Assembly: GCF_020618475.1 (NCBI RefSeq)
Contig: NZ_CP085338.1
Location: 536,268 to 600,267, forward strand
Reading direction: 5' to 3'
DNA length: 64,000 nucleotides
Source of the DNA: Haladaptatus halobius
Lineage (GTDB): Archaea > Halobacteriota > Halobacteria > Halobacteriales > Haladaptataceae
Shown: positions 36,374 through 45,644 of the stretch, piece after piece
Layout of the letters: every line of letters starts with the position of its first letter
Position numbering within the stretch: the stretch's first letter is position 1
Position numbers and translations under genes: made by a program
Notes under the pieces: generated by a model
What the model was told of the DNA's origin: nothing
What the model saw: only the letters and a program-made list of their open reading frames with translations
Database searches by the model: none

Positions 36374-38188
36374 CTATTCGACGGTCACGCTCTTCGCCAG
36401 ATTCCGCGGTTTGTCGATGGGGCGACCGAGGTCGTAAGCCGCGTAGTATGAGACCAACTGCAACTGGACGTTTGCTAGTAGCCCTGACCAGACAGGGTGG
36501 GTGTTGGGAATATTGAGGAAAGTATCCGCGATGTTCACCGACGGATGGTTCTCGTTTGCTACAGCGATGATGGGTGCGCCACGCGCCTGCGCTTCTTCTG
36601 CGTTCTTCAGCGTCTTCTCGTCGTTGTTGCCGTTGAACAGCGCGAACACCGGCGTATCTGGTGTCACGAGCGCAAGTGGACCATGTTTCAGTTCGCCAGA
36701 GGCGAAGCCTTCAGCGTGCTCGTAGGTTATCTCCTTGAATTTCAGCGCGCCCTCCTTAGCAACGGCGTTGTTCAACCCTCGCCCGATGAAGAAAAACGAT
36801 TGGCTGCCAGAGTATTGGTTCGCGATGCGTTTTGCTTCGGTCGAGGCGAGCACCTGTTCGACGTGTTCCGGCAAGTGATCTAGACTTCGCAGGAGCTCTG
36901 CTCTGTCCTCCGGTGGACTCGCCGTCTCGATATCTTCAGCGAGTTGGATAGCGAGCAGAGTGAGCGTGACCGCTTGCGAGGAGAACGTCTTGGTGGCGGC
37001 GACGCCGATTTCGGGGCCGGCACGGATGAATAGCGCATCGTCGGCTCTGCGGGCCGCCGTCGAACCCATTACGTTCGTCACTGTGACGGCTCGTGCGCCC
37101 TGTTCCTGGGCCTGTCGGAGCGCCCCGAGTGTGTCCGCCGTCTCACCGCTCTGCGTGACCGCGATGACCAGCGTATTCTCCGTGACCGGTCCAGGTGTCG
37201 AACCGACGTACTCGCTGGCGCGGAATGTTTGCGCTCGAATGCCGGCTTCGTTGAGTAAGTGTTGGCCGTAGAGAGCTGCGTGGTAGGACGTACCGCACGC
37301 GACAAAGTGCACGTCATCAACACCGCTGAACGTTCCTTCGGGGAAGTCTTTAAGATTGATCTTACCGTCTTTTACCCGACCCTCGATCGTGTTCGCCAGC
37401 GCGTTGGGCTGAGTATTTATCTCTTTCAGCATATAGTGTTCGTACCCACCCTTCCCGGCGTCCTCGGGATTCCAGTCGATGCGTTCGACGTCGCGAGTGA
37501 CGCGCTTTCCGTCGAGGTCGGTCATCGTGACGCCATTTGGTTCTAGAATCGCAATGTCACCATCTTTGAAGTAGACGACGTTGTCGGTATGATCGAGGAA
37601 GGCAGGCACGTCGCTGGCAAGGTAGTACTCGTCGTTATCTAGCCCGAGGATGAGCGGCGAACCCTGTCGAGCCGCGTAGATGGCGTCCACGCCATCCACG
37701 AGCGCTGCGACCGCGTAGCTCCCTTCGAGGTCGCGGATAGTCATCCGGAATGCGTCCTCGATGCTCGATGCCGATTCGAGATAATGTTCGAAGAGATGTG
37801 GGATGACTTCAGTGTCGGTGTCGCTCGTGAACTCGTGTCCTTGCTTTTTGAGCCACTCCTTCAGTTCTACGTAGTTCTCGATGATCCCATTGTGGACGAC
37901 GGCGACTTTGTCGGTCTCACTCGTATGCGGGTGGGCGTTCTCGTCGGTCGGTGGGCCGTGCGTGCTCCAGCGGGTGTGACCGATTCCCACGTTTCCGTTT
38001 GGGACATTCCCGACGATCGTATCCTTCAGATCCGATATTTGCCCTGACCGCTTATAGACGGAAATTCCTGCGCCGTTTTGAATTGCGACACCAGCCGAGT
38101 CGTACCCTCGATATTCAAGGTTCTCAAGCCCTGTGACAAGTTTTGTGATAGCATCACCGTCACCGATACGGGCGATGATTCCACACAT
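36374..38188 (-). CDS. glmS: Glutamine--fructose-6-phosphate aminotransferase (isomerizing)
   Basis: 604 residues, normal length. Cys2 of MCGIIARIGDG is the N-terminal nucleophile of the glutaminase domain (with GHTRWSTHGPPT). Two SIS sugar-isomerase domains follow: CGTSYHAALYG and the SGETADTLGALR segment, then FIGRGLNN and the HGPLALV segment, ending in the KSVTVE C-terminal loop that caps the active site. It makes glucosamine-6-P from fructose-6-P and glutamine, the first step to UDP-GlcNAc. AGGAGG lies 9 bases before the ATG, so a leadered transcript is likely. Confidence 0.93.
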   Translation of the reverse strand: MCGIIARIGDGDAITKLVTGLENLEYRGYDSAGVAIQNGAGISVYKRSGQISDLKDTIVGNVPNGNVGIGHTRWSTHGPPTDENAHPHTSETDKVAVVHNGIIENYVELKEWLKKQGHEFTSDTDTEVIPHLFEHYLESASSIEDAFRMTIRDLEGSYAVAALVDGVDAIYAARQGSPLILGLDNDEYYLASDVPAFLDHTDNVVYFKDGDIAILEPNGVTMTDLDGKRVTRDVERIDWNPEDAGKGGYEHYMLKEINTQPNALANTIEGRVKDGKINLKDFPEGTFSGVDDVHFVACGTSYHAALYGQHLLNEAGIRAQTFRASEYVGSTPGPVTENTLVIAVTQSGETADTLGALRQAQEQGARAVTVTNVMGSTAARRADDALFIRAGPEIGVAATKTFSSQAVTLTLLAIQLAEDIETASPPEDRAELLRSLDHLPEHVEQVLASTEAKRIANQYSGSQSFFFIGRGLNNAVAKEGALKFKEITYEHAEGFASGELKHGPLALVTPDTPVFALFNGNNDEKTLKNAEEAQARGAPIIAVANENHPSVNIADTFLNIPNTHPVWSGLLANVQLQLVSYYAAYDLGRPIDKPRNLAKSVTVE

Positions 38189-38408
38189 CTACGTTTCCTC
38201 CTGTCGAAGTACAGACTGCTCGAGATACATCTCGGAGGCAGGCTGTCGCTCCGTGGAGCAGCCCGTTCTGGAACGAACTGTTGCGTGTCCGTCTATTGGC
38301 TTTGGGTGGTTCATGGGTGTATATCCTGTAGCCACACCGTCGAATCCCAGGAACGACGGCTGGCCCTTGTCATGGATATTCCACCCTAGCCCCATTACTA
38401 TAGACTGA
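38189..38408 (-). promoter_or_regulatory. glmS 5' leader with hairpin and Shine-Dalgarno site
   Basis: AGGAGG (complement of about 38197-38203) precedes the glmS ATG. Upstream, CGAGAT/ATCTCG forms a hairpin around 38219-38236. A 68-codon frame ends in TAG directly before the glmS ATG, in the same frame, but its composition is not protein-like. A structured leader is possible; a known riboswitch is not recognised. Confidence 0.35.
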
Positions 38409-38551
38409 TTAAGGTGGTACCTTAGTAGGGCTGTAAATGAATAGATGACAGGTCATTCATGTGCTATAGAAGGTGATACTTGTTTGAAATCGATAAGGAA
38501 AATATGGTTGTACTGGAAGTTACAAAACTTACCCATGGGAAAATTGCGTTA

Positions 38552-39910
38552 TCAGTCTTCATCCTGTTGTGAGTCGGGTTTCCCCAACTCCTGACCATAA
38601 AGAATGACGATGTTCTTTCGACCGATGTTTATCTTGCTTATTTGTTGGTTGTCCTCCATCTTTGAGAGTAATCGACTCACTTTTGATTTTGACCAACCGG
38701 TTTTATCGATGATGCGACTTTGCGGAAGTCGGCCACCGTTTTCGCGTATGAGGTTGAGTACACGATCCTCATCGGTAACAACCTTCTCTGTTTGAACTGT
38801 AGGTTGTGAATTTGTGTCGGGGTGTTCGTCACGGGCGAAAACAGTTAGAAACCAGTTTGTTCCGTTGCGCTGAATCAGTAGTGCCCCTCCAATGAGCAGC
38901 GTGAATAAGATAAGGTAGAGCCCTCCTATGATAAAACTGCTAGTTGGATTAGTCCCAACTTCATGCTCAAATTCATCGTTCAAACCGTCCTTGTCTGTGT
39001 CCTTTTTAGTGGGATCCGTATTGATTTTTTTCTCACGTCCGTCGTTGAGTCCGTCATTGTCTGTGTCTTTTTTAGTTGGATCTGTGACGCTTTCAACTTC
39101 CTCGCTATCGTTCAATCCGTCGCCGTCAGTGTCTGCCTTGATTGGGTTTGTGTGGATATCTTGCTCCGCGGCATCTGTCAGGCCATCGTCGTCCGTATCT
39201 GCATTACTGGCATTCGTCCCAAGCTCGTCTTCACTTTTGTCGTCCAATCCATCTTCATCTGTGTCGGGTTTGGTCGGGTCTGTCCCTAGTGTTATCTCGT
39301 AGGCGTCAGGGAGCCCGTCACTATCGGTGTCAGTATTTGTCGCGTCCGTCTTGTAATTGTTTACTTCTTCACCATCTTCGAGCCCGTCTGCATCGGTGTC
39401 CTTGCTTGTGGTGTTCGTTCCGAGTTTAATTTCTTCTTCATTCGTCAGACTATCGCTGTCTAAGTCGCCAGATTTTGTGAGTATATAGACTGAAATATTT
39501 TTCCGAGTCAGGATTGACTTCTCATCTTTAACTGTGATCATCGCAGTTTGCTGGCCAGTTGCATTCGACGAAACATTACTAAATGTAAAATTGATATTTT
39601 GGACGGCATTCCTTGTGAGCGATGCATCTTGGCATTTGGATGTCGTTGTATTATTGCTGCTTGGCTCTCGGAGGTTCATACAAATCTCATGATTACCGGA
39701 CTGGTTTCCTGCATAGAGGGTTACACTCAGGTTATGAGCCTCTGACTGCCAAAGATATGTGACGTTTTCTTCGGTTTTGATAACACCTGGTCCTGAGTAT
39801 GAAGCGTCCTGGATGACAGGTGCATTACTCGATGGAGTTTCTAATGTGGAAGAAATTCCAGTAAATAGAAGCAGGCACGTGAAGAATATTACAAGTGTCC
39901 TATGAGTCAT
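38552..39910 (-). CDS. Transmembrane regulator: calcium-type repeats outside, winged helix inside
   Basis: 452 residues. An N-terminal signal-like helix (about 5-22) is followed by an extracellular beta-rich domain (about 30-145) with many N-x-S/T sites. Eight thrombospondin type 3-like repeats (DTDxDGL...G.NP-type, about 150-320) come next; these bind Ca2+ in known proteins. One membrane helix is at about 326-346 and a cytoplasmic winged HTH at about 378-440 (RVLNLIRENGGRLPQSRI, then WSKSKVSRLLSKME). This layout suggests a one-component sensor that passes an outside signal to DNA. Target genes are unknown. Confidence 0.7.
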   Translation of the reverse strand: MTHRTLVIFFTCLLLFTGISSTLETPSSNAPVIQDASYSGPGVIKTEENVTYLWQSEAHNLSVTLYAGNQSGNHEICMNLREPSSNNTTTSKCQDASLTRNAVQNINFTFSNVSSNATGQQTAMITVKDEKSILTRKNISVYILTKSGDLDSDSLTNEEEIKLGTNTTSKDTDADGLEDGEEVNNYKTDATNTDTDSDGLPDAYEITLGTDPTKPDTDEDGLDDKSEDELGTNASNADTDDDGLTDAAEQDIHTNPIKADTDGDGLNDSEEVESVTDPTKKDTDNDGLNDGREKKINTDPTKKDTDKDGLNDEFEHEVGTNPTSSFIIGGLYLILFTLLIGGALLIQRNGTNWFLTVFARDEHPDTNSQPTVQTEKVVTDEDRVLNLIRENGGRLPQSRIIDKTGWSKSKVSRLLSKMEDNQQISKINIGRKNIVILYGQELGKPDSQQDED

Positions 39911-40163
39911 TTTTCGAAGTTAGGCTTCTGTTTCGGCACTTAAACCGTTCTGTGTTTTGCACTCTCTTAGGAAGTATTTTTCCTTTAGGGTTGTAGTTCT
40001 ACCGTATACATTTTTTGGCTTAGTAGTAGTTTTTACTACTATTATATACCTCTAATCGGATATAATTTGTCAATTTTCGAATCAATATGCATGCAGAAAA
40101 TCTGCCAACATTTTCATTAACTCGTAGCAAAGAATATGCAAAAATCCACTGACGGTGTATGAT
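39911..40163. other. AT-rich promoter spacer
   Basis: Contains the minus-strand TTTAAG element about 33 bp before the regulator ATG. AT-rich, no gene. Confidence 0.3.
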
Positions 40164-41146
40164 AGCGCTAAAACCTCGCGGTAGGGCAGGATACAGCGCT
40201 GTTTTTGCTCACTGTATAGCATGTTCTTACTCCTCTTGCGGTCCAATGGGGTAGAGGGTCGGCGACTACCGTTGCGTTAGAATCCAAGAACACGGATACA
40301 CAACCGGGTATTTTCTCCGATTCAATCACGACTTCACCGCGCTATTCCTGACGACGCGAAGTTCAAGCAGGTCACGCTCAAGAAAGAGCCGACCGGTGAA
40401 TGGTTTGCTAACTTCGGCGTTGAAGTAGAGCATCACCAGAGAAACCCGAGACACCCGAGAAGGTCGTCGGTATCGACGTGAGGATTCTCAAGCATGCCCA
40501 CAACACCGACGGCATAGCCGTTGAATTGCTCGACCTATCGGACGAACGCGAGCGACTGGAACGCGAGCAACGCACGCTCTCACGGAAACAACACGGGTCG
40601 AACAACTACGAAAAGCAACGGCGGCGGGTAGCGGAGTGTCACGCCGACCTCCGACGCAAGCGCAGTGACTTCTTGCATAAGTTGTCGCACTACTACGCCC
40701 TTGAGTACGACCTTGTGGCCGTCGAAGACCTGAACGTCGCCGGGATGTTGCAGTTCGGTTCGAACTCACGCAATCGAGCATCTGCCGCATGGCGGACGTT
40801 TCTTCGGATGCTCGAATACAAGTATGAACGCGAAGGAACGCACTACGTTCCGGTGAACCCACGAGGGACGACCAAAGAGTGTGCAGCCTGCGGTGTGTCG
40901 TCCGAGAAGCCGATCTGGGTGCGTGAGCACTCTTGTCCGTCGTGTGGATTCACAGCGGATAGGGACCGGAACGCGGCCTACAATATCCTCGTTCGCGGAT
41001 TGAAACAGATAGGAGCGGGATGCTCCGAATCAACGCCTGTGAAGACTGCGCTTCCTACGGGAAACGCTTCGGTTCCTGTAAAGTGCGTCATAGAAGCAGG
41101 AAGCCCCGTCCTCACCGCGCGAAGCGCGTAGGGCGGGGTAGTTCAC
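40164..41146 (+). mobile_element. IS1341-type (tnpB-only) element, decayed
   Basis: The left-end stem AGCGCT...AGCGCT (40164-40169 with 40195-40200) encloses ACCTCGCGGTAGGGC and GGATACAGCG. The right end is AGGAAGCCCCGTCC...GGCGGGGTAGTTCAC, finishing at 41146. There is no tnpA, so movement needs a transposase in trans. It is the longest member of the family that includes the 410-bp and 86-bp miniature copies. Confidence 0.75.
40290..41131 (+). pseudogene. tnpB (IS605 OrfB family), N-terminally deleted and frameshifted
   Basis: Readable from SPIQSRLHRAIPDDAKFKQ, with a frameshift near 40435 (HQRNPRHP versus PEKPETPEKVVGIDV). It then runs without interruption through VAVEDLNVAG, the zinc ribbon (CAACG...CPSCGF), DRDRNAAYNILVRG and the tail to 41131. 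About 120-150 N-terminal residues are missing. The first RuvC aspartate lies in VVGIDV; the later acidic residues look intact. Confidence 0.8.
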
Positions 41147-41715
41147 GCGAGCTGATGATAAAACGTCAGAATACAGAACATTCCAAGAATAAGAACATCG
41201 ACCATTCCTTGCGGAACCAATGTGAAAGGAGTGACTCCGAGTATTGTTCCAACGAGAAGCATCGTACCTACGCCAGACGTGCCAAGATAGTGGTAAACCC
41301 AGCGAAGATGCTCGTTTTCACCGTCTGATTCATCGTCTACTCCGGTTTCAGCCGGTTCAAGATAGTTGTAGAGCATGTCTGCCGCGGATGTCTTTTGAAC
41401 CGTCCCGCGATTCTGATCATACTCAATAATACCCTCTTCGTCAAGCTTTGGAAGATGGGACTGGTAGAGAGGAATATATATGCGCTGGCGCTCGCTTGAC
41501 GAGAGGGCCTGTACTGTAGTATCGTTTTCCCACGCCGCCACCTGTTCGGCGAGGTCGCGCATTGCTACTTGCCCATCAAGATTATGTAGGTATCGTAAAA
41601 TATTACGCCGCCGCTCGTTCTGCAAAAGATGATATATTTGATCTTCCTCCAATTCTAACGACGGATTCGATGCAACCATATTAGGCTGGTCTTTAACTTG
41701 TTGCGTCGCGCTCAT
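41143..41715 (-). CDS. DUF7344-type winged-helix regulator with two membrane helices
   Basis: 190 residues. Residues about 22-115 form the haloarchaeal DUF7344-like winged helix (IYHLLQNERRRNILRYLHN, then LYQSHLPKLDEEGIIEYDQ). Two hydrophobic segments (about 145-165 and 168-186) end the protein. A CTTTATTA element about 28 bp upstream supports the leaderless start at 41715. The stop codon TGA is made by the terminal TTCAC of the TnpB element, so the native C-terminus may have been replaced by FYHQLA-type junction codons. Confidence 0.7.
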   Translation of the reverse strand: MSATQQVKDQPNMVASNPSLELEEDQIYHLLQNERRRNILRYLHNLDGQVAMRDLAEQVAAWENDTTVQALSSSERQRIYIPLYQSHLPKLDEEGIIEYDQNRGTVQKTSAADMLYNYLEPAETGVDDESDGENEHLRWVYHYLGTSGVGTMLLVGTILGVTPFTLVPQGMVDVLILGMFCILTFYHQLA

Positions 41716-41740
41716 AATTATGAGATTCTGGAGGAGAGGT

Positions 41741-41748
41741 AATAAAGC
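41741..41748 (-). promoter_or_regulatory. TATA box of the DUF7344-type gene
   Basis: CTTTATT on the minus strand, centred about 28 bp before the ATG at 41715. Confidence 0.45.
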
Positions 41749-42060
41749 GGGAAGGTATTCCCGGGTGTTGCAGTCAATTTTTGATTGTTCTCATTCGGTT
41801 TTCGCATTTCAAACTGTTTATTGAGTTCATCCACGCTCTTTTATCTCAATTTTAAACTGCGTAAATTCCCAGGATGAATTATCCTAGTCAATCTGACGAA
41901 TTTGTTTCTACTCTCCTAATCTCGTATGCTTAGTCAAACAAACTGACCATTAGTTAGGCAGTTATCACATGTCTAAATATAGATAAGTTTATCATGTGTC
42001 GATCTCACATGGTGATCACCCGACGAAACACCGATTTCAGGATACAAATGCCTTAGCCAC

Positions 42061-42214
42061 TGTATAATAAAGCCTACTGGGTTCCACCCATTCTGGTGAG
42101 GCTTGCGTCCGACCGGACGTGCGAGGGCAAGCATTACCTCCGAACCCCTTGTCACCGGTCGCTCCGTGTCGCGCTGTCGACACCGGAGAGCGAAACGACG
42201 GAGGACAATCACTC
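42061..42214 (+). promoter_or_regulatory. Promoter and structured leader of the glycan operon
   Basis: TGTATAATAAAGCC (42061-42074) is identical over 14 bp to the element before the flippase gene. It is followed by GC-rich sequence with a nested hairpin, GCTTGC-GTCCG-A-CCGGAC...GCAAGC (42101-42132), and a second inverted repeat CTCCGTGTCG...CGACACCGGAG. GGAGG lies 10 bases before the ATG. The leader would be about 120 nt. Between 41716 and 42060 nothing else was seen. Confidence 0.45.
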
Positions 42215-43585
42215 ATGAACCCGACGATAGGAGATATCGACAGTCAGCCAGAACACTCTAGAAGCGACGAGAGCGACATTAAAAAGAGCCAAGACGCCAC
42301 CATCTGTGTCGTCGGCTTGGGTTATGTTGGCCTTCCGCTGGCGGTCGGATTTGATCAAGAAGGGTACAGCGTCGTCGGTTTCGACATCGACGACACGAAG
42401 GTCGAAACTCTTCGCAGTGGTATGGACACAACGGGCGATCTCGGCAATGAGACTATTACTGAGAGCGATATCACGTACACGACCGACTCGAACGAAATCG
42501 CCCATGCGGACTACGTGATGATCACCGTCCCGACCCCGGTGGATCAGAACCTACAGCCGAATCTCGACTTTATAGAGAGTGCCGGAAACGCTGTCGGTAA
42601 TCATATATCTTCTGACACAACGGTCATCCTCGAATCAACCGTCTTCCCTGGCGCAACACGTGAGGTGCTCGTCCCCGCCATTGAGGAGACTTCGGAATTG
42701 ATCTGCGGTGAGGATTTTTACGTCGGCTACTCTCCCGAGCGTGCGACGCCAGGTGACCCTGAACATGGCCTACGCGATGTAGTGAAGGTTGTCGGCGGTA
42801 TGAATAGCGATGTCTGCGACGACATCGCCGATCTCTATGCGACGGTCATCGACGCAGGCGTTCACAAAGCCGACTCCATTGAGGTTGCAGAGGCAAGTAA
42901 GGTCGTCGAGAATATTCAACGTGATCTAAACATCGCTCTCGTGAATGAACTGGCGATGGCCTTCGACAGCATGGACATGGACATCGATACGCGCGCCGTG
43001 CTTGAAGCATCGGGCACGAAGTGGAACTTTCACCATTACCGCCCCGGACTGGTCGGCGGTCACTGTATCCCTGTCGACCCGTATTTCTTCATTCACCGCT
43101 CCAAACAGTCTGGTTACACGCCGCGCCTCGTCGAACAGGCCCGTACTGTGAACGAGTCAATGCCTGCTCACATCTCGAATATGATGATAAAGGAGTTGAA
43201 TCAAGCGGGTAAGACCCTTCGAGACAGCCGTGTCCTCGTGCTTGGACTGACCTACAAGGCGAACGTGGCTGATATCCGTGCTTCGAAGGTGGACGGCATC
43301 ATCCGCCAGCTTCACGAGTTCGATATTGATGTCGTCGGCTACGACCCACATGGAGACAATAACCTCATGCACGAGAAATTTGGCATTCCGATACAGGAAG
43401 AGAATGAACTTTCCTTCGAGGCGTTCGACGGTGTCATCCTCTCTACGCCCCACCGCGAGTTCTACGATGTGGACCTGGAGGATGCCCAGTCACGGATGAA
43501 CGAGAATCCCGTTCTCGTGGATGTGACCGGTGCGCTCGACGCCGAGGCAGTCTCTCAAGCTGATTTCGCCTATCGGAGGGTATAG
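42215..43585 (+). CDS. UDP-sugar 6-dehydrogenase (nucleotide sugar dehydrogenase)
   Basis: 456 residues from the ATG at 42215. The NAD-binding GLGYVGLP (near 34-41), the central domain with SPERATPGD, the catalytic Cys284 in GGHCIPVDPYF and the C-terminal UDP-binding domain (LGLTYKANVADIRASK) are all visible. It oxidises a UDP-hexose or UDP-HexNAc at C6 to the uronate. The GDPEHGLRDVVKVVGG and GGHCIPVDPYF motifs fit the WecC/TviB-like (UDP-HexNAc) branch rather than UDP-glucose dehydrogenase, but the substrate is inferred. First gene of the glycan operon; its stop is directly followed by the GT2 start. Confidence 0.88.
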   Translation: MNPTIGDIDSQPEHSRSDESDIKKSQDATICVVGLGYVGLPLAVGFDQEGYSVVGFDIDDTKVETLRSGMDTTGDLGNETITESDITYTTDSNEIAHADYVMITVPTPVDQNLQPNLDFIESAGNAVGNHISSDTTVILESTVFPGATREVLVPAIEETSELICGEDFYVGYSPERATPGDPEHGLRDVVKVVGGMNSDVCDDIADLYATVIDAGVHKADSIEVAEASKVVENIQRDLNIALVNELAMAFDSMDMDIDTRAVLEASGTKWNFHHYRPGLVGGHCIPVDPYFFIHRSKQSGYTPRLVEQARTVNESMPAHISNMMIKELNQAGKTLRDSRVLVLGLTYKANVADIRASKVDGIIRQLHEFDIDVVGYDPHGDNNLMHEKFGIPIQEENELSFEAFDGVILSTPHREFYDVDLEDAQSRMNENPVLVDVTGALDAEAVSQADFAYRRV

Positions 43586-44539
43586 ATGTACGAGGGGCAC
43601 ACGATAGGCGTCGTCGTGCCCGCGTACAACGAAGAGGGGTTCGTCGGCGACGTCCTCGATTCGCTCCCCGACTTCGTAGACCGCGTCTACGCCGTAGATG
43701 ACGCCTCGACCGACGGTACGTGGGACGAGATTTGCGCACACTCGGCCATCAAGCGCGCGCCGCGCGCAGGCGTGAGCGACGACACTGACAGTCAGGTCGT
43801 CGCCATCCGACACGAACAAAATCGCGGTGCCGGTGGGGCTATCAAGACGGGCTACCTCGCCGCTCGCAACGACGGTATCGACGTAACCGTCACCATCGAC
43901 GCGGACGGACAGATGAACCCCGGCATGATGACGCGGTTCATCGACCCTATCGTGACTGATGAGGCCGATTACGCGAAGGGCAACCGCCTCTCGAATCCCG
44001 AATATCGCCACGATATGCCGCGATTCCGGCTAATCGGCAACTATCTGCTGACCGGTCTGACGCGCATCGCCAGCGGCTACTGGGATGTAACCGACCCGCA
44101 GAACGGTTACACTGCCATTTCAATTGCGGCGCTCGAAGCCATCGACCTGGAAAAGATGTATGAATACTACGGCTACTGCAACGATATTCTCGTGAAGCTG
44201 AACGTTGCCGGGATGCGAGTCGTCGATGTGGACATGCCCGCCACCTACGGCGACGAGGAAAGCAGCATCAAGTACGGCGACTACATCCCCAAAGTATCGC
44301 TCATGCTCCTCCGGACCTTCCTCTGGCGTCTTAAGTCGCGCTACCGAACGCACCCTCTTGGACTCGCCTACGGTCTCGGTGTCGTCGGAGTGCTGCTAGG
44401 TGTCGTCCTCGGCGTGCGCGCGTTTGGCGCAGCGCTCATCGGGACGAAGAGCTCTGACGCACGCAAATCACTTGCGTCGTTCGCAGTGGGCACGTTCGGC
44501 GTTCTCGCCGGAATCATCCTCGATAGGAGGAAAAACTGA
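43586..44539 (+). CDS. Family 2 glycosyltransferase with C-terminal membrane helices
   Basis: 317 residues. GT-A fold with VVPAYNEEGF, the DDASTDGT motif, the metal-binding DADGQMNPG and a QNGYTAIS acceptor-side motif, as in DPM1/polyprenyl-phosphate glycosyltransferases. Two hydrophobic helices (about 262-282 and 288-310) anchor the C-terminus. Probably transfers a sugar from a nucleotide sugar to a lipid phosphate. Its start abuts the preceding stop and its stop overlaps the next start (TGATG), so it is translationally coupled. Confidence 0.87.
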   Translation: MYEGHTIGVVVPAYNEEGFVGDVLDSLPDFVDRVYAVDDASTDGTWDEICAHSAIKRAPRAGVSDDTDSQVVAIRHEQNRGAGGAIKTGYLAARNDGIDVTVTIDADGQMNPGMMTRFIDPIVTDEADYAKGNRLSNPEYRHDMPRFRLIGNYLLTGLTRIASGYWDVTDPQNGYTAISIAALEAIDLEKMYEYYGYCNDILVKLNVAGMRVVDVDMPATYGDEESSIKYGDYIPKVSLMLLRTFLWRLKSRYRTHPLGLAYGLGVVGVLLGVVLGVRAFGAALIGTKSSDARKSLASFAVGTFGVLAGIILDRRKN

Positions 44540-45600
44540 TGAGAGTGTTCGTCACCATTCAGCATCCGGCACACGTCCACTTCTTCCGCAACGCCATTGC
44601 GGAACTTGAGAGCGAGGGTCATGACGTTCACGTCTTTGCCCGCGAGAAAGAGATGGCGGTCGACCTGCTTCAGCGGTACGACATCAGCCATGAAGTTTTG
44701 GCTGGCACCGCATCAGGGCTATCGCAATTAGCGCGAGTGCAGGCCACATACGAGGCGCGCCTGCTCCACCGCGCAGTGCGGCTGAAACCCGACGTGATAA
44801 CCGCCATCGGCGGCGTCGCGGCGGCTCACGTCGCCAAACTCGTCGGAGCACGGAGCGCCGTCTTCTATGACACGGAGCATGCAAAGCTCATTCAGAACCT
44901 CGCGTTTCCGTTCGCGGACGCCGTGTACACGCCCGACTGCTACACGGGAAGCGTTGGACCGAAGCAGGTGCGGTATCCCGGCTATCACGAACTTGCGTAC
45001 CTCCATCCGGACAGGTTCACGCCTGATCCAAGCGTGTTCTCCAATCTCGGCCTCGACCCGGAGGACGCGTTCGTCGTCCTCAGACTCATCGAGTGGGGGG
45101 CGTCACACGATGTAGGACAGGCTGGATTCGACAATGTGCATGACGTTGTCTCCCAGCTCGAAGCAGCGGGCGCGGAGGTGCTCATCACGTCGGAGGGGTC
45201 GCTTCCGTCGGCACTCGAATCACGCCGCGCGACAGTCGATCCCCATCGGATGCACGACCTATTAGCCTACGCTGACTTATTCGTCGGTGAGGGCGCGACG
45301 ATGGCGGCGGAGAGCGCTGTCCTCGGAACACCCGCCATCTACGTCAACACACTCACAATGGGTTACACGGACGAACTGGATGAACGCTATGGACTGCTCT
45401 TCAACTGTCAGGAGGACGACCGCCACGCCCGAGCTCTGGAGAAGGCGGTCGAAATCCTTGAAGGCGACGACGATTGGCAGGAACGACGCAGACGATTGCT
45501 CGCCGACAAGATCGATACGACCGACGTGATTATACGCGCAGTCACCGGCCATGGCCGACGAACGAGCGGTCAGGCCGGCAAGCCAGGCGCAGAGGTTTAA
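44539..45600 (+). CDS. DUF354 family glycosyltransferase-like protein
   Basis: 353 residues. Starts MRVFVTIQHPAHVHFFRNAI, the DUF354 signature; the rest has a GT-B-like layout with GGVAAAHVAKLVG and, in the C-terminal half, GEGATMAAESAVLGTPAIYV, which resembles the nucleotide-binding site of MurG-type enzymes. Likely transfers a sugar during glycan assembly, but no member's reaction is firmly known to me. Coupled to GT2 by a one-base overlap. Confidence 0.8.
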   Translation: MRVFVTIQHPAHVHFFRNAIAELESEGHDVHVFAREKEMAVDLLQRYDISHEVLAGTASGLSQLARVQATYEARLLHRAVRLKPDVITAIGGVAAAHVAKLVGARSAVFYDTEHAKLIQNLAFPFADAVYTPDCYTGSVGPKQVRYPGYHELAYLHPDRFTPDPSVFSNLGLDPEDAFVVLRLIEWGASHDVGQAGFDNVHDVVSQLEAAGAEVLITSEGSLPSALESRRATVDPHRMHDLLAYADLFVGEGATMAAESAVLGTPAIYVNTLTMGYTDELDERYGLLFNCQEDDRHARALEKAVEILEGDDDWQERRRRLLADKIDTTDVIIRAVTGHGRRTSGQAGKPGAEV

Positions 45601-45644
45601 ATATCATGATGAATCCACGACCCGATGGAGGACGACGATAACCC

